Positions 36,404 through 45,479 of a stretch of 64,000 bases of DNA are shown piece by piece (positions within the stretch are counted from its first letter, which is position 1; the number at the start of each line of letters is the position of its first letter). Below the pieces are notes generated by a model. The model was not told the origin of the DNA. It saw only the letters and a program-made list of their open reading frames with translations, and searched no databases. This DNA is from Blattamonas nauphoetae (Eukaryota > Preaxostyla > Oxymonadida): NCBI GenBank assembly GCA_033064195.1, contig JARBJD010000070.1:186001-250000 (forward strand), given 5' to 3'. Made by a program: the position numbers and the translations under genes.

Positions 36404-36640
36404 TAGAAACAGACAAGAACCCGCGCACTCTTCGAACCGTTTGACTGCTTTTGGGCAGAACAAATCCGTCACTCCGAGATTTTCGCTGCCTCCATCTTCC
36501 CAACTTCATCTCCTCTCTCCAATCTTAACTTCTGGCCGATCCTTCATCACTTCACCGATTGTTCCCAACCATCTCGTCGCGACACAGCTTTCACACCTCT
36601 TCCTGTCTCTGATCCAACCCCTCCCCGACATTGCTCGAAG

Positions 36641-37680
36641 TTGATTCGCCGCGCACCCCGCAACTGTCTTCCCCTCCCTCGTGACTGCCCAGCTTGGTCG
36701 TGCACAACATCGAGTTCATTGTGGTTTGGATTTGGGGGCTGTGCGGAAGGACTCAGGACAAATGGAGTTGACGAGATTGTTCTTGTTGCTTTTGACGATG
36801 CTGACGAGGGCGACACGAGGATTCAATCCGAAATTGACGCGAACATCGAATCGTGGAATGTCAGACACGCGCCAAACACACCCACCCTTGCGACTCGATC
36901 TTGTCGCCCTGAAATCGATATTCTGCTGTGATTCTGCATCTGACCGCTTCCAACACGTTCTCTCTCTGCGAGGGAGTGGACAGCGGGACGATTGCTGCCC
37001 ACTTGATGAAGATGCCCCTCGACACTCCACCCGACATGCACTCTCCTCTCCGACTCATCGACAGTGTTCCCTCACTCGCATCAACTATAGCAATGTCTCC
37101 GCGTTTGGCGGGTTTTGGGTGTTTGGAGGAAGAAACTCGAGAAGCTGCTCTTGAACGACGTCAATTCCTTTGTGACGGCAACCAGCTGGTGGGAATCATC
37201 CCTGCCGCTCGAACACTACCTGCGACTTGGACGAAAACAATCGAAATTTCGGGCGAAAAGCGCGACCTGCTCCTCGTCTGCGCTGGCATGAGCGAGACGG
37301 ACCAATCGATGCTGACCATCGACCGCATCATCCTCGCTTCGGAATCGTCGTCCGACCAGAACTTCGTCTTCACCACTCTCTTCTTCTCCCCATCCTCTGC
37401 CTTTCCCAAAACACCCATCGGTGTCGTTGCTTGCACAGTCGTCGTAGAAAACGAGATCGTCCACATCGGCCAGTTGGATGGGGACGAGCTTCGTCCGTTC
37501 TGGACGTATCGGAAAGTGTCTGAACTCGCTCTCGATTTGTCTGACGCCGAGTACGAAGTGGAGCCAGCGAGTGGACGGATTTGCAGATGGAGTGTGGCTC
37601 TTCTGGGGAGGCTGGTGTTCATGTTTGGAGGTCGACTCTTCCGCGACTTCGTCGGCTGGCTGCTCAATCACACCAGCTAG
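36641..37680 (+). pseudogene. Gene E copy 1: decayed gene co-duplicated with a G copy
   Basis: The main frame 36928-37680 (250 codons, TAG) is preceded by a related frame at 36641-36931, joined only by a frameshift. Conserved blocks shared with E copy 2 at 45.5-46.1 kb include WFGFGG, VCAGMSETDQSM against VCTGLSETNQSI, IDRIILAS, NFVFTT, SAFPKT and GQLDGDEL. Copy 2 lacks a stretch in the middle that copy 1 keeps. No known domain is recognised; the pattern of beta-strand-like segments suggests a globular domain. Similarity to copy 2 continues past the stop to about 37900, so the ancestral protein was longer. Confidence 0.55.
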
Positions 37681-37929
37681 AACCTTCGCCCGCAAAGTCG
37701 GCACCGCATCCCCAACACTCTACTCGAGAGGAACAACAAATCGGTCTGACGTGACCACGAGAGGGAATGGTTGTGTGTGGTGCCGAGGAGGTTCGTTTTG
37801 AGGCACTGATTGCTCTTCAACATGCACGCCTTGCACTCCGTTGGGTCGGAGACGAGTGAACGAGACATGGCAGTGGCAGGGAACGTCGGGAAGGCTGCTC
37901 GGAAGGAGGAGAAGGGACGGGAACCTGCG

Positions 37930-38190
37930 AACGCGAGTATCTCTTCCCACTGCTTTTCATGTTGTCCAGATTGTGATGCTTTCCTGAATTGGAACGAACA
38001 CCGCCGCGATTCTGAAAACGAAAATCCGTTGTCGTTCAGGATCTCGTTGCCACGATGGAGTTACAAGGACGAAGATGAACTCGACCGAACACTGCATCAC
38101 GAGAAATGGTGCAGAAATGGAGAGTTGGCGACGATCTTCTCGTTGGAAGTGATGGAGCATTTGGGAATGAACTGCCCTCGACTGAAATGA
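37930..38190 (+). pseudogene. Fragment of a G-family N-terminus
   Basis: A frame open from 37810 to 38190 contains SSHCFSCCPDCDAFLNWNE followed by NPLSFRIS. This matches the G-family start (DCSxFLNWNE then VVFRSL) before losing similarity after about 50 residues. It abuts E copy 1 directly, so unequal recombination or deletion within the array probably created a chimeric junction. Whether the 126-codon frame is expressed is unknown. Confidence 0.6.
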
Positions 38191-38458
38191 ATCGTTTCAT
38201 GAGCAGACTGGAGTGTTCCTCGCTTGTCTTCATCCATCACTTCAAAGTTATTTTTCAACTTCCTTGTCATTGATTTCTGATTTTGGCATTGCCTCTCTCG
38301 TTAATTCGTTGTTCTTCGACGAGTTGATGTCCACTTTGTTTTCATCTCGTTCAGCGACTTCCTGTTCATTCGTGAATTGTCTCAATCTGCGTTGGTTGCT
38401 TTTCCTTTTCCTTTTGGGCATCTTTTTCATTTCGATCTCTTTCTTTCATCGTCAAGTC

Positions 38459-38471
38459 TGACCCATAACGA
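38459..38471 (+). promoter_or_regulatory. TGACCCATAACGA upstream element of G1
   Basis: The motif begins 37 nt before the ATG of G1. The exact consensus form is also found in front of G4, G5 and G7. Confidence 0.75.
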
Positions 38472-38495
38472 AGTATTTTCTCCGAATCTGACGGA

Positions 38496-39563
38496 ATGGG
38501 CAATATACTGAATAAAACAGATAGATCCTCAAATCAAGAACGCTCTGGTTTGTCTTCTCACTGTTTATCATGTTTTCCAGACTGTTCACCCTTCCTGAAT
38601 TGGAACGAAGAAAAAGTCGTAACTGAATCCGAAAAGGTCGTTGTTTTTCGATCTCTGGTGGCCACTGTGAAGTCCCAACCTTCTCTTGATGACTCTCTGC
38701 AAGTGAAAGCCGTGACACTTCTCACGTCTCTAGTTCCCCAGTTTGCAGGACAAGCAGATGTTTTTCTCACCAATTTAGGGCACACTACGAATGAATCTTT
38801 GAAAATATTCATACAGTCCATTGTGGTGCTCATTTCTCCACCCAATCAGGCAATTACTTCAGCTGCAATGAAGATGCTCAATACTCTCCTCCAGCAGTGT
38901 TCAAAGAGAGTCCATCTTGCTCTCGTCAAAGCTGATCTGATCCCTCAACTCATCACCACTCTGAATCCACATTCTCTTTCTTTTGCCGAAGCAGAAGATA
39001 TCCACATCAACCTTCTGAAACCCACCACTCACTCTCTCTGGCTCGCAACTCCGGATGGCCTCACAGAACTTAGAATCAAAGATGGGAATGAGCAACAAGC
39101 TGTTCACGAGACGGTTTTAACGCAAGTTCTCGTACCTTTGGAGAAGTTTATTTGCCATCTGTGCGTGAACCGCTTTTCGATCGTCGACGGAGATCAATCC
39201 ATGAATTTTCTGATATTCCTAGCCAGAGTCCTCCACATATCTCCTTATTATCAACCGACAAGGGATTTCATTCTTCATCTGCCAATCGTAGTCACGATCC
39301 CAAGCTGTCTGACATTCTTCGAATATGATCGCTCAATCTGGTATTTTCTGTATGAAATGATCGACGCCCAAGAAGACTGGAACGAACAAGGCGGAGAAGA
39401 GCGGCAGATGTGGAAGACAGTACAGCGGATGTTGAGAATGGAGGGCTTCGAAGTTGTGATTGAGGAAAAAATGCAAAACGACAAAGAACGATTCGGAGGA
39501 AGAGTGATTGTTTCCGATTCGATTCAATGGAACAATCTGCTGGGCATGAACCTTCAATCTTGA
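38496..39563 (+). CDS. G1: tandem-family helical protein, 355 residues
   Basis: Single exon, ATG to TGA. Start MGNILNKTDR, placed by the upstream motif and by family alignment. Family blocks in order: DCSPFLNWNEE (about 28-38), VVFRSLVATVKSQP, FIQSIVVLISPP, LALVKADLIPQLITTLNP (about 145), QQAVHETVLTQVLVP, FICHLCVNRFSIVDG (about 225), YYQPTRDFILHLP, CLTFFEYDRSI, MWKTVQRMLRMEG, and WNNLLGMNL near the end. An alpha-solenoid is predicted. No signal peptide or TM segment, so cytosolic or membrane-peripheral; Gly2 makes N-myristoylation conceivable, though position 6 is Asn. It ends two residues short of the 357-residue norm (LQS replaces LPExx) and is the only copy here stopping at TGA. Function unknown. 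Confidence 0.85.
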   Translation: MGNILNKTDRSSNQERSGLSSHCLSCFPDCSPFLNWNEEKVVTESEKVVVFRSLVATVKSQPSLDDSLQVKAVTLLTSLVPQFAGQADVFLTNLGHTTNESLKIFIQSIVVLISPPNQAITSAAMKMLNTLLQQCSKRVHLALVKADLIPQLITTLNPHSLSFAEAEDIHINLLKPTTHSLWLATPDGLTELRIKDGNEQQAVHETVLTQVLVPLEKFICHLCVNRFSIVDGDQSMNFLIFLARVLHISPYYQPTRDFILHLPIVVTIPSCLTFFEYDRSIWYFLYEMIDAQEDWNEQGGEERQMWKTVQRMLRMEGFEVVIEEKMQNDKERFGGRVIVSDSIQWNNLLGMNLQS

Positions 39564-40145
39564 GAACAACAAACAAAAAGAACCAGCGAACATGTCGAAC
39601 AGTTTCTGACTTCTTTTGGACAACAAACTCTGTTTGTGTGTGATTGTTGTCGGCGTTGGCATTAAATCATCATGGTTTCGTTAGCCGGGTCGATTGGGAT
39701 TCTCTCTCGCCAGTCTCCCTCGATTGTCACCACACTCTCCTTCACCGCCACTCTCGCACTGCTTCATTCTGGAAGGCAAAGTGTCGATGGATGGATGGAT
39801 GGTGACGATTGGTGGGAGTTCGTGTTTGCGTGATTGTTTCTGATTGTACTCGGAACTGGAGCTCTCTTCATGATTCTCTACAATCGTGAGATGGGATTTC
39901 CGAAACCGATCCCACTTCGACCATTATCCTCGACTCTTCGGAAGGACGAAATCACCGAATTGATTCGTCGTTCATACCAACCACTTTCTGTCCATTCGCA
40001 AAGAGATGCGGAAAGAAGAAAAGAAGCGGAACAGGAGTTGGCATCCACACAATGCCTCTCATCCAACTGACACCATCTCTTCCAACTGACACCCTCTCTG
40101 GAGGCAGGTGTTCGTGTTTGGCGATCGCAGAAAAGAATGGTCCGT
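39564..40145. other. Conserved 3' module of the G unit
   Basis: Sequence after the stop is shared with the other units, for example GATTGGGATTCTCTCTCGCC at 39709-39728, also after G2, G6 and G8. A frame at 39834-40070 (GALFMILYNREMGF) matches a piece after G7 (GALLMIDCTDEMGF), so a gene fragment once lay here. A GGAT-rich run occurs near 39790. No intact gene. Confidence 0.5.
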
Positions 40146-40656
40146 CCACTCACACCCTCCCACTCTCCTCTGCCTCTCCCTCACCACCCACATCCTCCCA
40201 CTCCCCTCTGCCTCTCCCTCGCCACCCACTCCCTCCCACTCCCCTCTGCCTCTCCCTCACCACCAACACCCTCCCACTCCCCTCTGCCTCTCCCTCCCCA
40301 CCCACTCCCTCCCACTCCCTCTGCCTCTCACTCTTCACCCATAACCTCCCACTCCCTCTGCCTCTCCCTCCCACCCACTCCTCCCACTTCCCTCTGCCTC
40401 TCCCTCACAGCCCACACCCTCCCACTCCCTCTGCCTCTCCCTCACCCACTCCCTCCCACTTCCCTCTGCCTCTCACTCTTCACCCACAACCTCCCACTCC
40501 CTCTGCCTCTCCCTCACCACCCACACCCTCCCACTCCCCTCTGCCTCTCCCTCGCCACCCACACCCTCCCACTCCCCTCTGCCTCTCCCTCTTCACCCAC
40601 AACCTCCCACTCCCTCTGCCTCTGCCTCACCACCCACACCATCCCACTCCCTCTGT
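40146..40656. repeat. Minisatellite array R1, 38-bp C-rich unit
   Basis: About 13 diverged copies of a unit built from CCCACTCCCCTCTGCCTCTC plus CCTCACCACCCACACCCT. The unit length is not a multiple of three and the unit carries no stops, so long open frames appear in several frames; they are artefacts. The minus strand is rich in G-runs. Confidence 0.9.
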
Positions 40657-40669
40657 CCCTCCTCTCTCT

Positions 40670-40840
40670 ACACTCGAAGGTCCATACGCGGTAGGGGAGG
40701 AGAAGTTGTGCCGAAGACGATCATGTTGAGCCACTCGGTTGGACTGAACGTTCGACAGTTTGGATGGATGACGACAGTGGCCAGCCAAGTTCCATCGTGG
40801 TCAACACCCGCTTCTGATCGCTTCGCGTGTCTCGTGTGAC
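40670..40840. repeat. Duplicated spacer block, copy 1
   Basis: Begins GGTCCATACGCGGTAGGG and ends at a GACGTCACGTCTTCATGAGG region; closely similar to 51508-51690. Both strands stay mostly open (plus strand contains RQFGWMTTV, minus strand contains TVVIHPNCRT), so it may be a relic exon of a lost gene. It lies at the same relative place, 3' of a minisatellite array. Confidence 0.6.
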
Positions 40841-41193
40841 GTCACGTCTTCATGAGGACCCGACATCGTTCGTCGTGTTCTGGTTGTTCTCGCTCTTTCT
40901 GCTTTCCCAGGCTTCTTTGCGAGGTCGAACGGATCTCGCTCCAAACCTTCCCTTCCTGATCACCAGCAACACGATGCTTTTTCTTTTGTCTCTTCTCACC
41001 CTTTTTGCCATCCATCCATCCATCGATCACCGTCGTCTCTGTCCGTCTGTCTGTCTGTCTGTGACCATCTCCATTCTCCTCACCATCTCACTTCTTCATT
41101 CATGGATTATCTCAGTCTTCGGTGGTTACGTTTTGATGTCTCTTTTAGATGTCCATTTCGTCTCAATCTCTTTCTTTCTGAAAATCATCGTTC
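40841..41193. other. 5' flank of G2
   Basis: Spacer with a short CTGT microsatellite at about 41040-41062 and a pyrimidine-rich run leading to the upstream motif of G2. The frame open upstream of G2 through this stretch is unconserved in other units. Confidence 0.45.
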
Positions 41194-41206
41194 TGACCCA
41201 TTGCGA
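41194..41206 (+). promoter_or_regulatory. Upstream element of G2 (variant TGACCCATTGCGA)
   Basis: Two changes from consensus. It lies 20 nt before the ATG used and 39 nt before the family-equivalent ATG, which is out of frame in this copy. Confidence 0.6.
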
Positions 41207-41213
41207 GATTTCT

Positions 41214-42305
41214 ATGAACGAATCTGACATAAATGGCTTTGTAATCGATAAAAGATATCCTTTCTCAAGTCCAACACGATCTGGTTTGTTCTCCTCTCCA
41301 TTGCCATTTTCTCTAGACTGTTCTGCTTTCATGAATTGGAATGAAGGCAAAAGAGAATCTGAACCTGAAAAGACAATTGTCTTTCGATCTCTGGTTGCGA
41401 CCGTGAAGTCCCAGCCTGCGCTTAATGACACTCTGGAAGCGAAAGCTGTGAAATTTCTGGAATCTGTGCATCCGAAGAATCGACGAGCAGCAGATGCTTT
41501 TCTCAGCTACCTTGCATCACTCTTTTTTACTTATTCGTCAGTTTTCCTCGAATCAATAGTTGTGCTCATTTCTTCAGCCAGTCTAGCAATCCTTAAAGCT
41601 ACAATGGACCTTCTCTCTTCTCTGTTCTACTTCTTATCCCCGATTTTCCGCCTTACCCTCATCAAAGCTGATCTGATACCTCAACTCGTCGTCACTCTCA
41701 ATCCACTGTCTCTTTCATTTGCAGAAGCAGTCGATATCCACACTCGTCTCCTTTCAACCATCTCCAGTTGTTTTTGGCTCTCAACACCAGATAGTCTCGC
41801 ACTACTCGAACATGAATATGACTCTGGACGACATAATGTCCACGAGACGGTTTTAACGCAAGTTCTCGCCCCTTCGGAGAAGTATATTTGCCATTTGTGC
41901 ATGAACCGCTATTCGATCGTCGATGAGATGCAATCCTGGAATTTTCTGGCTCTCCTCGCCAGACTCCTCGAAATATGTCCATCCCATCACCCGACGATGG
42001 AATTTGTTCTTCGTATACCAGTCTTCCTCACGATCCCAAGTTGTCTGACATTCTTCGAACATGATCACCCAATCAACTATTTTCTGTCTTTGATGGTCAA
42101 CATCCAACACAAATGGAGCAAAGCAAGAGGCAAAGTTCGACAGATGTGGAAGAAAGCACAGCAGATGTTGAGAATGGAGGGCATGGAAGATGTGATTGAA
42201 GCAAAGCTGCGAAACGAACAAAATGGATACCATGGAAGCTGGATTATTGCCGAATCGATCAGATGGAACAACCGGCATGGCATGAACCTTCCAGAGCCTT
42301 GGTAG
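41214..42305 (+). CDS. G2: tandem-family helical protein, about 363 residues
   Basis: The frame is open far upstream (to 40827) but only sequence from MNESDINGF onward matches the family. The ATG at 41214 is the first in frame after the upstream motif, because the position equivalent to the other starts is an out-of-frame ATG at 41233. The N-terminus is therefore a few residues longer. Blocks: DCSAFMNWNEG (Leu to Met in the FLNW motif), IVFRSLVATVKSQPAL, LESIVVLISSAS, LIKADLIPQLVVTLNPLSL, NVHETVLTQVLAPSEKYICHL split over CMNRYSIVDE, CLTFFEHDHPI, WNNRHGMNLPE. Ends TAG. The block between LALLEHEYDS and NVHETV is reworded compared with other copies. Confidence 0.82.
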   Translation: MNESDINGFVIDKRYPFSSPTRSGLFSSPLPFSLDCSAFMNWNEGKRESEPEKTIVFRSLVATVKSQPALNDTLEAKAVKFLESVHPKNRRAADAFLSYLASLFFTYSSVFLESIVVLISSASLAILKATMDLLSSLFYFLSPIFRLTLIKADLIPQLVVTLNPLSLSFAEAVDIHTRLLSTISSCFWLSTPDSLALLEHEYDSGRHNVHETVLTQVLAPSEKYICHLCMNRYSIVDEMQSWNFLALLARLLEICPSHHPTMEFVLRIPVFLTIPSCLTFFEHDHPINYFLSLMVNIQHKWSKARGKVRQMWKKAQQMLRMEGMEDVIEAKLRNEQNGYHGSWIIAESIRWNNRHGMNLPEPW

Positions 42306-42461
42306 AAACAGACAGGAAGCAGCAGACATCTCGATCTGTTCCTGACGTGGTTTTGACAACTCTGTTTTGTTTGATCATTGTCGGCTCTGACGTCACATCA
42401 TGGATTCGTTTGTGGGAACGATTGGGATTCTCTCTCGCTTCCGACTCCGTTTACGCTGACG

Positions 42462-43421
42462 TCCTCCCACTCCCCTCTGCCTATCCCTCACCACCCACAC
42501 CCTCCCACTCTCCTCTGCCTCTCCCTCACCACCCACACCATCCCACTCCCCTCTGCCTCTCCCTCTCCACCAACACCCTCCCACTCCCCTCTGCCTCTCC
42601 CTCACCACCCACACCCTTCCACTCCCCTCTGCCTCTCCCTCACCACCCACACCCTCCCACTCCCCTCTGCCTCTCCCTCACCACCAACACCCTCCCACTC
42701 CCTCTGCCTCTCCCTCACCACCAACACCCTCCCACTCCCTCTGCCTCTCCCTCACCACCCACACCCTTCCACTCCCCTCTGCCTCTCCCTCACCACCAAC
42801 ACCCTCCCACTCCCCTCTGCCTCTCCCTCACCACCCACACCCTTCCACTCCCCTCTGCCTCTCCCTCACCACCCACACCCTCCCACTCCCCTCTGCCTCT
42901 CCCTCACCACCCACACCCTCCCACTCCCCTCTGCCTCTCCCTCACCACCCACACCCTTCCACTCTGCCTCTCCCTCACCACCAACACCCTCCCACTCCCC
43001 TCTGCCTCTCCCTCACCACCCACACCCTTCCACTCCCCTCTGCCTCTCCCTCACCACCCACACCTCCCACTCTCCTCTGCCTCTCCCTCACCACCCACAC
43101 CATCCCACTCCCCTGCCTCCCTCTCCACCAACACCCTCCCACTCCCTCTGCCTCTCCCTCACCACCCACACCCTTCCACTCCCTCTGCCTCTCCCTCACC
43201 ACCCACACCCTCCCACTCTGCCTCCCTCACCACCCACACCCTCCCACTCTGCCTCTCCCTCACCACCCACACCCTCCCTCTCCCCTCTGCCTCTCCCTCA
43301 CCACCCACACCCTCCCACTCCCCTCTGCCTCTCCCTCGCCACCAACACCCTCCCACTCCCCTCTGCCTCTCCCTCACCACCCACACCCTTCCACTCCCCT
43401 CTGCCTCTCCCCTCACCACTC
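42462..43421. repeat. Minisatellite array R2, 38-bp C-rich unit
   Basis: About 25 copies of the same unit as R1, with variants CACCCTTCCACT and CACCAACACC interspersed, suggesting local amplification of sub-variants. It starts about 155 bp after the G2 stop, inside the shared 3' flank. Long plus and minus open frames over it are artefacts of the stop-free unit. Confidence 0.9.
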
Positions 43422-44097
43422 TCGGTGTGACACGTGCTAGTTGATCTTCATTCGAAACCCAAGCAATAATCGCCTCGACTGACTCCCCCCTTCGCTTTGT
43501 TCGACTCGTCGTCGAGTTCTTCGCCCTTCCCTCCTCTCTTCCGTCCTCGCCCAAAGTTGCACTCCAAAATGGACAGCTGACGAAGGAAGCGGACTGCGTA
43601 GATTGGAGATGGGGAGAGAGGAGGACGCCTCCGTCGATTGAAGAAGGCGAAGGCGGAATGAGTGGAAGTATGCAATGGAGGAGGTAGAGAATCGAAAGAA
43701 ATGAAGTATGTGGTGGAGAAACTGTAGGAGAATTGGACGCGTGGATGGGTCTCACAATCCGGGTATGTGAGCTTGAGACAGACGGTGAAAGCGAGAAGAA
43801 CACGAACTTTCGAGAACTCCTCAAAACCTCATCCTTCATGACACGATTGTCGCACACTTTCTAACTCTAACCGAGCCTTTCATCCGCATTTCGTGAGCCA
43901 GTCACACTTCTTTGGTCTTCCTGCATGGCCTTACTCGTTCGTTCGTCGTTCGTCACCGTTTCGATGTCATCATCACGTTTTGTCCCATTCAATGCTTGCT
44001 TTTCAATCCTGGATTGTCTCCGTAATCATGATGCGATAGTTTCTTCTTCTTTTTAGACAATTCTTTCATTTCACTCTCCTTGTTTTTCATTTTTCTC
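43422..44097. other. Spacer between R2 and G3
   Basis: The block at about 43440-43560 (CATTCGAAAC, then CGCCTCGACTG) matches the block after array R4 (about 53850-53900), so array plus tail duplicated together. A 232-codon minus-strand frame reaches in from the minisatellite and shows no family match. No supported gene. Confidence 0.45.
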
Positions 44098-44110
44098 TGA
44101 CCCATAACGC
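44098..44110 (+). promoter_or_regulatory. Upstream element of G3 (TGACCCATAACGC)
   Basis: One change from consensus in the last base; begins 39 nt before the ATG. Confidence 0.7.
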
Positions 44111-44136
44111 CTGAATCAACTCTGAAATCCGACAGA

Positions 44137-45210
44137 ATGGGTGTTGTAAACTCGAAGATATTCTCGTCCACAGATTCTCCTCGCCCTGGTATCTCTTCAC
44201 CCTGCTTTTCATATTCTCCAGATTGTTCTGCTTTTCTAAATTGGCAATACAATCGATATGAAACTGTGCATGAAAAGGCAGTTGTCTTTCGATCTCTCGT
44301 TGCCACTGTGAAGTTGCGGCCTACTCTTGAAGTCTCTTTGGAGGCGAAAACAGTGAAATTTCTGGAATTTGTGGATCCAAGGACTCCAGAATCGGCAAAA
44401 GCTTTTCTCAGCAGCTTTCGATTCATCTTTGTTGATTCTTTGCAAGTCTTCGTACAGTCCATTGTGGTCCTCATTTCTTCACCCAGTCAGGTCATCACCA
44501 CCGCATCAATGAAGATGCTCCAACGATTTACGCTGACGTGTTCAGCTAAACTCCGCCTTGCCCTCGTCAAAGCTGATCTGATCCCTCACCTCATCAACAC
44601 ACTCAATCCACAGTCTCTTTGCTTTGGCGAAGCTGAAGATATCCACATCTACCTCATGAGGAGCATCAACTGCTTCATCTGGCTTGCAACTCCGTTTTAT
44701 CTCGAAGAACTCGGAATGAAAGATGGCAAAAGACAACAAGCTGTTCACGAGACCATTTTGAAACAAGTTCTCGTCCCTTTGGTGGAGTATATTTGGCATT
44801 TGTGCGTGAACCACCATTCGATCATGGACCGTGACCTTTCACATGAATTCGTGCTTTTTCTTGCTCAACTCCTCCGCATATCTCCACATTATCGCCCGAC
44901 CATGGATTTTGTTCTTCATATGCCTATCTTTCTCGCGATCCCAAGTTGTCTCACATTCTTCGAATCTGATCACTCAATCTGGGTTTTTCTGTATTGGATG
45001 GTCGACAACCAACAGGACTGGATCGAACAAAGCGAGGAAGTGCGACAGATAGGGAAGAAAGTGCTTCGAATGTTGAGAATGGGGGGCATCGAAAATGTGA
45101 TTGAAGGAACGCTCCGAAACGACAAAAATGAATACTTCGGAGCTCGTGCTGTTTCACAGTCCATCAAATGGAACAACCTGCAGGGCATGAACCTTCCGGA
45201 ACCGGAGTAG
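44137..45210 (+). CDS. G3: tandem-family helical protein, 357 residues
   Basis: ATG to TAG. Starts MGVVNSKIFS: Gly2, Ser6 and Lys7 fit the eukaryotic N-myristoylation pattern MGxxxS, unlike most copies. Blocks: DCSAFLNWQY, VVFRSLVATVKLRP, VQSIVVLISSPSQ, LALVKADLIPHLINTLNP, QQAVHETILKQVLVPL, IWHLCVNHHSIMDR (core NRFS changed to NHHS), YRPTMDFVLHMP, CLTFFESDHSI, MLRMGGIENVIEG (otherwise MEG), WNNLQGMNLPEPE. The 3' flank carries gene E copy 2 instead of a minisatellite, matching the D/E unit at 36 kb. An alpha-solenoid is predicted; function unknown. Confidence 0.85.
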   Translation: MGVVNSKIFSSTDSPRPGISSPCFSYSPDCSAFLNWQYNRYETVHEKAVVFRSLVATVKLRPTLEVSLEAKTVKFLEFVDPRTPESAKAFLSSFRFIFVDSLQVFVQSIVVLISSPSQVITTASMKMLQRFTLTCSAKLRLALVKADLIPHLINTLNPQSLCFGEAEDIHIYLMRSINCFIWLATPFYLEELGMKDGKRQQAVHETILKQVLVPLVEYIWHLCVNHHSIMDRDLSHEFVLFLAQLLRISPHYRPTMDFVLHMPIFLAIPSCLTFFESDHSIWVFLYWMVDNQQDWIEQSEEVRQIGKKVLRMLRMGGIENVIEGTLRNDKNEYFGARAVSQSIKWNNLQGMNLPEPE

Positions 45211-45479
45211 AAACAGACGAGAACCAACGATCGTTTCGAACTGTTTCTGCCTGCTTTCGGACAACCCAAATTCGCCACTTCGCGTTTATCACGACCTCCA
45301 TCTTCTCCATGTCATCTGATCTCTCCATTCTTGATTTCTGGTCAATCCATACACACATCGCAGATTATTCCCAACCATTCTTTCCAACCAGCCTTCCACG
45401 CCTCATCCTGTCTCTGATCCAACCCCTCCCGACATGGTTCCGACGTCAATTCACCGCACGCCCACCGACTCTCTTCCCC

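Noticed and set aside
40827-41213. Upstream extension of G2 making a 492-residue protein with hydrophobic N-terminus
   Set aside because: The extra part lies upstream of the family promoter motif and has no counterpart in other copies; it is open by chance.
42263-43444. Long PTPSHSP-type open frames over the minisatellites (also 40052-40729, 49729-51183, 53476-54000 and minus-strand mirrors)
   Set aside because: The 38-bp unit has no stop in several frames on either strand and its length is not a multiple of three, so long frames are expected by construction; no start, splice or conservation supports coding.
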